Both the position numbers and the translations under genes were made by a program. A DNA stretch of 40,185 nt from Flavobacteriaceae bacterium. GTDB lineage: Bacteria > Bacteroidota > Bacteroidia > Flavobacteriales > Flavobacteriaceae. The notes below the pieces were generated by a model. The model was not told the DNA's origin, did no database searches, and saw only the letters and a list, made by a program, of their open reading frames with translations. Positions 33,671 through 40,185 of the stretch are shown here, one piece after another; position 1 is the stretch's first letter, and each line of letters begins with the position of its first letter. Location: the NCBI GenBank assembly GCA_013003555.1, contig JABDIV010000108.1, positions 1-40,185 of the forward strand, given 5' to 3'.

Positions 33671-35261
33671 TTTTTTTATTCGCTTGACAATAATGATCCT
33701 TCTATTTTCAACCGTTTCGAATTGTGGAGATGAAAAAAAAGAAAAAACGCAAGAATTAGCGGAAAAAGGCGGTGGCGAAGAACAATTGTACCGTCCCAAC
33801 TTTCACTTCACACCAAAGAATAACTGGATGAATGACCCGAATGGCATGTTCTACCTCGATGGAGCGTATCATTTGTTCTTTCAGTATTATCCCGATGATA
33901 ACGTTTGGGGGCCTATGCACTGGGGACATGCTGTAAGCAAGGATCTCGTGAATTGGGATGAAAAAGAAATTGCCCTGTTCCCTGATAGTCTTGGATATAT
34001 ATTCTCAGGAAGTGCTGTTGTAGATCAATTAAATACCTCCGGTTTTGGTAATGGCACCATCCCGCCCGTAATATCTATATTCACTTACCATGACCCAAAA
34101 GGTGAACAAGAGGACCGAATTGATTTTCAATACCAGGCCATAGCTTTTTCAAATGACAAGGGAGAATCCTGGACCAAGTATGAAGGAAATCCTGTGCTTC
34201 CCAATCCTGGAATAAAAGATTTTCGCGACCCTAAAGTTGTTTGGGATGCACGGCGTCAACAATGGGTTATGGCATTGGCGACCTATAGCGAAACCTATTT
34301 CTATGGTTCTAAAGATTTAAAATCCTGGTCTTTTTTATCGAGTTTCGGAAAAGACCTGGGCGCACATGGGGGTGTATGGGAATGTCCGGATTTATTTCCT
34401 ATGCGTGTCACCGGCTCTGAAGAAACCAAATGGGTACTCATCCAAAGCTTGAATCCGGGGAGCGCCAATGGTGGTTCAGGCACGCAATACTTCATCGGTG
34501 ATTTTGATGGTAAAACATTTAGTCTTGATCCCGATTTTAAAAATCAGTTAGATCAGCACAAAGCCATTTGGCTTGACTTTGGAAGGGACAATTACGCGGG
34601 TGTAACATGGTCGAATATTCCGAAGGAGGACGGGCGTACCCTTTTCATCGGCTGGATGTCTAACTGGGATTACGCCCAAGTGGTTCCTACCGAAACCTGG
34701 CGTAGTGCAATGACCATCGCAAGGGAACTCATACTCGAAAAAGACAGCTTGGGGTATAAATTAAAATCGATTCCGGCCAGAGAATTTATGGATCATGTCA
34801 ATTACAAGCCAGAACAACGCAATCTTGAAATTGACGGGCCGTTTAAAATTGCCGGGCCTGTTGAAGCCAATTTGAGTAATGCTGTAATTGAGATTTCATT
34901 TAAAACCGATACCAAAGCAAATTATACCTTTGAATTATCGAATGATTTTGGAAATATCTTGAAATTCGGACTGGATAATCAAAAACAATCTCTTTTTATC
35001 GATCGGCAAAATTCAGGAAAAACAGAATTCTCACAAAAATTTGCCTCGAGCATTTCTTATGGCCAATTAAGAAAGATGGAAGGCGAACTTGAATTATTAA
35101 TTATTCTCGATAAGACATCAATTGAGCTTTTCGCGGAAGGCGGGGGAACGGTTATGACAGAGATTTTCTTTCCCGATGAACCCATGACTCATTTAACATT
35201 GACAGCATCTGATAATACCCTGGTAATTAAATCTGTTGCCGTTGGTCAGTTGGAACGATGA
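33651..35261 (+). CDS. glycoside hydrolase family 32 lipoprotein (levanase/inulinase/invertase type)
   Basis: A 536-residue exported enzyme. The start MNQIKTNFFIRLTIMILLFSTVSNC looks like a lipoprotein signal with Cys25 (the residue before it is Asn, slightly unusual). The GH32 catalytic residues are plain: nucleophile Asp62 in NWMNDPNG, stabiliser Asp193 in FRDPKV, and acid/base Glu244 in WECPDLF. A five-bladed propeller (about 48-375) is followed by a beta-sandwich ending with SIELFAEGGGTVMTEIFFP. It splits beta-fructosides in fructans or sucrose. An in-frame TTG at 33642 is possible but the ATG at 33651 is preferred. Confidence 0.93.
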   Translation: MNQIKTNFFIRLTIMILLFSTVSNCGDEKKEKTQELAEKGGGEEQLYRPNFHFTPKNNWMNDPNGMFYLDGAYHLFFQYYPDDNVWGPMHWGHAVSKDLVNWDEKEIALFPDSLGYIFSGSAVVDQLNTSGFGNGTIPPVISIFTYHDPKGEQEDRIDFQYQAIAFSNDKGESWTKYEGNPVLPNPGIKDFRDPKVVWDARRQQWVMALATYSETYFYGSKDLKSWSFLSSFGKDLGAHGGVWECPDLFPMRVTGSEETKWVLIQSLNPGSANGGSGTQYFIGDFDGKTFSLDPDFKNQLDQHKAIWLDFGRDNYAGVTWSNIPKEDGRTLFIGWMSNWDYAQVVPTETWRSAMTIARELILEKDSLGYKLKSIPAREFMDHVNYKPEQRNLEIDGPFKIAGPVEANLSNAVIEISFKTDTKANYTFELSNDFGNILKFGLDNQKQSLFIDRQNSGKTEFSQKFASSISYGQLRKMEGELELLIILDKTSIELFAEGGGTVMTEIFFPDEPMTHLTLTASDNTLVIKSVAVGQLER

Positions 35262-35263
35262 AA

Positions 35264-36313
35264 TTAGTTATTTGTTTTCTCGGTTATCAGACGTGGTTTT
35301 GTTGAATTCCTGGGGATAATTGTGGTTGGGATCTCAACGATTTCTTTAGTGCTTTCTTTGTTTTCCCTTTTATTGCGTATTTCTTTCAAAAGCAATTGAA
35401 AAGCCTTTTGTCCCATTTCATAACCAGGTTGATTTACCGTAGATAAAGAGGGCGTAGTGATCTTGGTAAGGAACCAATTGCTGAATCCAATAATTGAAAT
35501 ATCTTCAGGAATTTTCAATCCCTTTTCATTGAATCTTATAAGCGCTCCGGTTGCCAACAGATCGGTAAATGCAAAGACGCCGTCGATTGGATCGGAAGTT
35601 GCCAAGATTCTATCAGCAATCTCATATCCATCTTCAAACGATAGGTTCTTGGTTTCAAATACCAATTGATCCTTGAAATCGAGTCCGTGATCACTTAATG
35701 CCTTTTTATAACCTAGAAATCTATCAATGGTGGTTTGAGGTTTTAGGGGTCCTCTTATATGAGCAATATTTTTACACCCGGTTTCAATTAAATATTTTGT
35801 GGCATTATATGCTGCTTTACGATCATCAATTATTACTTTAGAGCAATCGAGAAGCTTTGAGATTTTATCATACAGAACAACGGGGATGCCTTCTTTAATT
35901 ATGTCTGCTACATGTTTATAGTTAACGGTGCGATCGGATAAGGAAATCAGAATTCCATCAACATTCTTTTCGAGAAGTAATTGCAGTTGTTTCTTCTCGG
36001 TTTCATATGACTCTCCAGACTGAAGAATGATTACTAAATAACCTTTGGCTTCGGCTGCATCAATTACCCCCTTAATGATGTTGGCAAAAAAATGATGAAC
36101 GATTTGTGGTGCAATTAATCCGATAATTTTAGATTCTTGATTTCTAAGACTCTGTGCGAATGAATTGGGTTTATAATTTAATTGCTGAGCTAATTCCCTG
36201 ACCTTTCTCTTGGTTTCATTACTGATGTCAGCATAGTCTTTTAACGCTTTTGAAGCAGTCGCAGTAGAAATTCCAAGCGTCTCTGCTATTTTCTTAAGAG
36301 TTACATTCGCCAT
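35264..36313 (-). CDS. LacI family transcriptional regulator
   Basis: A 349-residue repressor. The N-terminal helix-turn-helix is VTLKKIAETLGISTATASKALKDYADIS (3-30), with the hinge region KPNSFAQSLR. The periplasmic-binding-protein-like domain follows (IIGLIAPQIVHHFFANIIKGVIDAA, DGILISL, PIDGVFAFTDLLATGAL). It probably senses a sugar made from fructan or sucrose and releases the sites found upstream of the transporter and of susC. It is transcribed away from susC and towards the GH32 gene, tail to tail, with two bases between the stops. Confidence 0.93.
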   Translation of the reverse strand: MANVTLKKIAETLGISTATASKALKDYADISNETKRKVRELAQQLNYKPNSFAQSLRNQESKIIGLIAPQIVHHFFANIIKGVIDAAEAKGYLVIILQSGESYETEKKQLQLLLEKNVDGILISLSDRTVNYKHVADIIKEGIPVVLYDKISKLLDCSKVIIDDRKAAYNATKYLIETGCKNIAHIRGPLKPQTTIDRFLGYKKALSDHGLDFKDQLVFETKNLSFEDGYEIADRILATSDPIDGVFAFTDLLATGALIRFNEKGLKIPEDISIIGFSNWFLTKITTPSLSTVNQPGYEMGQKAFQLLLKEIRNKRENKESTKEIVEIPTTIIPRNSTKPRLITEKTNN

Positions 36314-36324
36314 ATTAAACCGAT

Positions 36325-36339
36325 TGAATTATCAATTCA
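36325..36339. repeat. short palindrome near the lacI-type gene start
   Basis: TGAATT-ATC-AATTCA lies 12 bases upstream of the repressor ATG. It could be an autoregulatory site, but it does not share the CGAAA arms of the operators, so the role is open. Confidence 0.35.
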
Positions 36340-36385
36340 TTATACATGCTCACTTGTCCTTAAATTATGAGTTTTAGCAAAAATA

Positions 36386-36415
36386 TTGTATTTTCCCAGA
36401 CATTATGCTATTTTG
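36386..36415 (+). promoter_or_regulatory. possible susC promoter
   Basis: TTG at 36386-36388 and TATTTTG at 36409-36415 are 20 bases apart, like the Bacteroidetes -33/-7 pair but with one T fewer than TAnnTTTG. The operator begins 32 bases later, where a bound repressor would block elongation or open-complex formation. Confidence 0.45.
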
Positions 36416-36446
36416 CGGTGGCAAAAATTGAGAAATCTCAAATTAA

Positions 36447-36460
36447 CGAAAACGATTTCG
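36447..36460. promoter_or_regulatory. LacI-type operator, susC side
   Basis: CGAAAACGATTTCG: arms CGAAA/TTTCG around a central CG. It is an exact reverse complement of the 14-bp site at 32217-32230 and lies 149 bases before the susC ATG. Confidence 0.78.
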
Positions 36461-36608
36461 GTAATTTAAGGGCAGTTTTTTTTAGTATTCCTTTTATATG
36501 TTTTAAAAAAAAGCAAAATTCGCCCTCTAATTGTCGATACCTAGTAGGATGAGACTATCTAACCAGTCCTACAACCAAATATTAATTAACTTAGAATACT
36601 AATTACAT

Positions 36609-39600
36609 ATGAAAAACAAATTACTTAAGAAGTTGATTCTTCCCGTGTTGTTACTTTGCGGAAGTTTCATCTATGCGCAATCCGTTTCAGGAACAGTGTC
36701 TGATGCAACAGGCCCGCTTCCAGGCGTGAATGTTCTAGTAAAAGGAACGACTAACGGAACTCAGACCGATTTCGATGGTAATTACACCCTCTCGAATCTT
36801 AATTCGGGAGACGTTCTCGCTTTCAGTTTTATTGGCTATGCAGCCCAGGAGATCACATACACTGGTCAGGCGACCATTAATGTGACCCTGCAAGAAGATG
36901 CTACAACCCTTGATGAAGTGGTTGTTATCGGTTACGGTACAACAACTGTAAAAGATGCTACCGGATCAGTCTCGGCTGTAACGGCAGAAGATTTCAACCG
37001 AGGTGTAATAGCCTCTCCGGAGCAATTGATCCAGGGTAAAACAGCCGGAGTTCAAATTTCACAAAACAGTGGTGAGCCTGGTGCAGGAATTGCCATTCGT
37101 ATTCGTGGAACAAACTCTGTGCGATCGAACAACAACCCGCTTTTTGTGATTGATGGCGTACCTTTAGCAGGTGACGATACATCAGGTGAATCAATTAACG
37201 TTGGTGTTGGAACCAGAGCGGCGAAGAACCCGCTTGCCTTCCTAAACCCGAATGACATCGCAAGCATCAGTATCCTTAAAGATGCTTCTGCAACTGCAAT
37301 CTACGGTTCTCGTGGTGCCAATGGTGTTGTGATCATCACAACGAAATCAGGAAGCAAAGGAACTGGTAATGGTGTATGGGATTTCAGCTCGTCATTGAGT
37401 ATTTCCAAAGCAGCTGAATTCTATGATTTATTGACATCAAAAGAATACCTTTCGGAAACGGCTCGTTTAGGATTAAACGTTGCTGAGCGTGATTTCAGTA
37501 GGAGTACTGATTGGCAAGATGTTGTTTTCAGAACATCAGCTTCTCAAAATCAGAACCTTTCTTATTCAAGAAATTACGGTGACGGTAATGTGCGTGCCAC
37601 ATTTGGTTACGGTAAGCAATTTGGTGTTATTGAGAATTCATCTCTTGAAAGAATCACGGGACGAGTTAATGCCGTTCATAGATTCCTCGATAATAAATTA
37701 AGATTAAATTTTCAAGGGACCATTTCTCGTGTTAACGACGAATTACCTCCTATTTCCGGTAGTGCCGGATTTAGAGGAGACCTTCTTGGAGCCGCTTACT
37801 CTGCAAACCCAACTTGGCCAAATGTGGCTGATTTTGCCGGTACAGGTGGGCTTACAAGTCCGGCGACTCTACTGGCTTATACTCAAAGCAATACCAACAC
37901 AAATCGTTACCTGATCAATTTCTCGACCGAGTATGATTTCATAGAAGGCCTTACCGGTAAAGTAAATGTTGGCTACGATTATTCAGATGCCGATAACGTT
38001 TCAGTTGCTTCGTCTAAAGCTAGAAATATCGACCAGGGAACTTTTGGTAATGGTTCGGGCGGACTTGTTCAAACTACAGTTGAGAACAAACTTCTTGAAG
38101 TCACCCTTAACTATAAAAAGACATATGAGAATTCTGAACTTGATGCCTTAATCGGATATTCATTCCAGGATTTTAACAGACGTGGACGTACAGTACAAGG
38201 ATGGGGCTTTGCAACAAAGGACCTCAACGATATGGGTGATCAATTGGAATCAACAGCGAATACAATTGAAAACATGATATCAGGTTCCTATCAGCAATAT
38301 GGTTATGCGGGTAACACCGGAGGTATTTTTGTTAACCGCTTGTTTCCTGCCATCTCAACTGACAATATTGGTTTAGTTCCAGGATTAAAGGTTAAATCTT
38401 TATTCGCTGATACTTTTGATTTTACCGATGAGCTTCAATCTGTCTTTGCTCGTATAAACTATACTCTTAAAAATAAGTATTTATTTACAGCAACGGTTAG
38501 GGCCGATGGTTCTTCACGTTTTGGTGAGGATAATCAATACGGTTACTTCCCGTCAGCAGCCTTTGCCTGGAAAATCAATGAAGAGGACTTTATCGGAGAA
38601 AGCGTTTCTACTCTTAAGCTTCGTGTAGGGTTTGGAATTACCGGTAACCAGGAAGGTCTGGGATATGGTAACTTTGTAAGACGAACACGATTTGGTGGTG
38701 GTGATGTGATCAGCGATGGCGGTGACATCAACATCCCTGGTGCGTCCCCTGTAGCTTTCGCTAACCCGGATTTGAAATGGGAGGAAACGATCCAGTATAG
38801 TGCCGGTATTGATTTTGGTTTTAACAACGACCGATTCAACGGTAGTGTCGATGCCTATTATAAAACTACGAATGATTTATTATTCCGTGTATTCTCAGCA
38901 CAACCAGCCGTTCAACCATTTATTTTCTTGAACCTTCCAAATTCGGAGGTTGTTAACCAAGGAATCGAGGTTGCATTGAATTATGACATCCTACAAGGTG
39001 ATGACTTTAATTGGAATATTGGCGTTAATGCCGGATATAACAAAAACGAGATCACTAAATTAGATGGTCAGTTTGAAGCCGGTACCATCCGTGGTCAGGG
39101 ACTTTCTCTTGCATTTGCTCAGAAATTCCAGGAAGGTCAGCCATTATTTTCTTTCTTCTTGAGAGATTTTGAAGGCTTCGACTCAACAACGGGACAACCG
39201 ATCCAGGAAGATATTCAGAAGTTCGTAGGAAAAAGTGCATTACCAGATATTACTAGTGGCCTTTCTACTAGTGCATCTTACAAGAACTGGTCATTGAACG
39301 CTTATTTCAATGCGCAGTTTGGACACTATATTTATAATAACACGGCTAACGCCTTCTTTACTGCAGGTGCCTTCCGTGGTGGACGTAACGTCCTGCCCGG
39401 AACTCTAACCAATGGTGAATCTCTGGATGCTGCAGCCGACGTCTCTACGCGATTCCTTGAAAAAGGAGATTTTGTAAGACTTCAAAACCTTTCTTTGAGC
39501 TATAATGTTCCTGTAAGCGGTGATGGTTGGTTTAAATCATTAGTACTATCTGCTACAGGTCAAAATTTATTTGTTATAACCGATTACACAGGACTTGATC

Positions 39601-39722
39601 CTGAAGTAAGTGTGTCGCCAGGTGGTGGTGATCTGTTGAACGGACTTCCTGTTTATGGAATCGACTACACAGCATTCCCTAACCCGAGAACCTTTACAAT
39701 CGGACTTAATGCGAAATTTTAA
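36609..39722 (+). CDS. SusC/RagA family TonB-linked outer membrane protein
   Basis: A 1037-residue outer membrane transporter. A signal peptide (about 1-23, ending FIYAQ) is followed by a carboxypeptidase-D-like regulatory domain (QSVSGTVSDATGPLPGVNVLVKG..., about 24-100). Next are the TonB-box-like region (TLDEVVVIGYGTTTVKDATGSVS) and the plug with SILKDASATAIYGSRGANGVVIITTKSG, then a large beta barrel ending in NPRTFTIGLNAKF, a terminal Phe as usual. It imports oligosaccharides with SusD, here probably fructans. The SusD gene starts six bases after the stop. Confidence 0.95.
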   Translation: MKNKLLKKLILPVLLLCGSFIYAQSVSGTVSDATGPLPGVNVLVKGTTNGTQTDFDGNYTLSNLNSGDVLAFSFIGYAAQEITYTGQATINVTLQEDATTLDEVVVIGYGTTTVKDATGSVSAVTAEDFNRGVIASPEQLIQGKTAGVQISQNSGEPGAGIAIRIRGTNSVRSNNNPLFVIDGVPLAGDDTSGESINVGVGTRAAKNPLAFLNPNDIASISILKDASATAIYGSRGANGVVIITTKSGSKGTGNGVWDFSSSLSISKAAEFYDLLTSKEYLSETARLGLNVAERDFSRSTDWQDVVFRTSASQNQNLSYSRNYGDGNVRATFGYGKQFGVIENSSLERITGRVNAVHRFLDNKLRLNFQGTISRVNDELPPISGSAGFRGDLLGAAYSANPTWPNVADFAGTGGLTSPATLLAYTQSNTNTNRYLINFSTEYDFIEGLTGKVNVGYDYSDADNVSVASSKARNIDQGTFGNGSGGLVQTTVENKLLEVTLNYKKTYENSELDALIGYSFQDFNRRGRTVQGWGFATKDLNDMGDQLESTANTIENMISGSYQQYGYAGNTGGIFVNRLFPAISTDNIGLVPGLKVKSLFADTFDFTDELQSVFARINYTLKNKYLFTATVRADGSSRFGEDNQYGYFPSAAFAWKINEEDFIGESVSTLKLRVGFGITGNQEGLGYGNFVRRTRFGGGDVISDGGDINIPGASPVAFANPDLKWEETIQYSAGIDFGFNNDRFNGSVDAYYKTTNDLLFRVFSAQPAVQPFIFLNLPNSEVVNQGIEVALNYDILQGDDFNWNIGVNAGYNKNEITKLDGQFEAGTIRGQGLSLAFAQKFQEGQPLFSFFLRDFEGFDSTTGQPIQEDIQKFVGKSALPDITSGLSTSASYKNWSLNAYFNAQFGHYIYNNTANAFFTAGAFRGGRNVLPGTLTNGESLDAAADVSTRFLEKGDFVRLQNLSLSYNVPVSGDGWFKSLVLSATGQNLFVITDYTGLDPEVSVSPGGGDLLNGLPVYGIDYTAFPNPRTFTIGLNAKF

Positions 39723-39727
39723 AAAAA

Positions 39728-40185
39728 ATGAAAATGAAAAGAACCTTTAATTTTAAAGTTATAGCCTGCTTAATGGCTATGGTTGCCGTTTCCTGTACAA
39801 ACCTGGAAATTGAGCAAACCGACTCGATTATTGATGAAGGCAGTTCCGGCGGTACCTTTGGTGGTGTTGCCGACGTTGATGCTGCTGTTCAAGATTTATA
39901 CAACAGTGTTTATGGTCAACTCGGAGATCAGGCGAATTTCTTCGCCCTGAATGAAGTGTCGACCGACGAAACCCTCGTGCCAACACGTGGTACTGACTGG
40001 GGTGATAATGGAATCTGGCGTACGTTGCATGCTCATACATGGAGCCCGACACATCAGTATGTTTTGAACACCTGGAATAATTTAAACCAGAATGTGTTTA
40101 GAGCAACCGAAATCATCGATCCGGCTAGTAGCGCTTCAGCTGTAAGAAAGGCTGAGGCTCAGTTTCTTCGTGCTTTCAGTATGTT
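39728..40185 (+). CDS. SusD/RagB family lipoprotein, 5' part (cut by the window edge)
   Basis: The frame is open to the right edge; 152 codons are visible. The start MKMKRTFNFKVIACLMAMVAVSC has a lipobox ending AVSC, so it would be anchored on the outer membrane surface. The following TNLEIEQTDSI, DVDAAVQDLYNSVYGQLGDQ and later AVRKAEAQFLRAFSM match the helical N-terminal core of SusD proteins (the RAEAxFLRAF helix is typical). It binds the sugar chain and hands it to SusC. ATG at 39734 is an alternative start. Confidence 0.92.
   Translation, partial: MKMKRTFNFKVIACLMAMVAVSCTNLEIEQTDSIIDEGSSGGTFGGVADVDAAVQDLYNSVYGQLGDQANFFALNEVSTDETLVPTRGTDWGDNGIWRTLHAHTWSPTHQYVLNTWNNLNQNVFRATEIIDPASSASAVRKAEAQFLRAFSM

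Noticed and set aside
36314..36366. A third copy of the LacI-type operator for autoregulation
   Set aside because: Only an unrelated palindrome TGAATTATCAATTCA is present; the CGAAA/TTTCG arms are missing.
36367..36552. A 61-codon open frame upstream of susC
   Set aside because: It spans the promoter and operator, is AT-rich, and shows no signal, motif or coding bias.

Overview
The window is a chromosomal segment from a member of the Bacteroidota, most likely a Flavobacteriaceae species, probably marine. This rests on a SusC/SusD pair, a type IX secretion C-terminal sorting domain, Bacteroidetes-style lipoproteins, the gene order rsmI / hypothetical / tdk / alr / mscL / asd, the order DUF177-rpmF-fabH-accB-accC, few Shine-Dalgarno sites and TAnnTTTG-like promoter boxes. 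No rRNA, CRISPR array, transposase or prophage was seen. The lineage call is inference from gene content, not from a database search.

Layout. (a) 1-2525: the 3' end of a PD-(D/E)XK nuclease gene, an alpha/beta hydrolase and an MFS transporter, coupled by ATGA overlaps. (b) 2526-3370: a non-coding array of four hairpin/terminator repeats, a tRNA-Ala(GGC) on the minus strand, and a small GIY-YIG nuclease gene. The nuclease gene is bracketed by a 12-bp direct repeat made from the tRNA's own 5' end. This is the most unusual stretch. (c) 3370-11903: housekeeping genes: UspA, GNAT, MATE, a small membrane protein, QueD-like, LpxH, RecJ, OsmC, AhpD-like, RsmI and a coiled-coil hypothetical protein. 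(d) 12006-15346: tdk, alr, mscL, asd. (e) 15451-20935: exported proteins: a diheme cytochrome lipoprotein of the SO2930/HNE_0200 type, an FG-GAP/ASPIC_UnbV protein with a T9SS tail, and a prolyl oligopeptidase lipoprotein. (f) 20941-24626: a COG5610-like HAD protein with no ordinary start codon, convergent with an overlapping ATP-grasp/HAD pair. (g) 24761-31928: a saccharopine-dehydrogenase-like protein, the fatty-acid initiation operon (fabH-accB-accC), rpmF with DUF177, pdxA, riboflavin synthase and a tiny PID-CTERM-like protein. (h) 32217-40185: a fructan/sucrose utilisation locus with a sugar-porter MFS, GH32 lipoprotein, LacI regulator, SusC and the start of SusD, cut by the window edge.

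How the genes work together. In (h), SusC/SusD would import fructo-oligosaccharides across the outer membrane, the GH32 enzyme would release fructose, and the MFS porter would take it into the cytoplasm. The LacI-type protein probably controls both arms, because the same 14-bp site with a central CG (CGAAAACGATTTCG, in opposite orientations) lies upstream of the transporter and upstream of susC. In (g), accB/accC supply malonyl-CoA for FabH. In (b), the repeats share the plan of the tRNA-Ala 3' end plus its terminator, and the direct repeats around the GIY-YIG gene look like a target-site duplication. I read this as a small mobile or selfish element at a tRNA gene. That reading is inference; the repeats themselves are directly visible.
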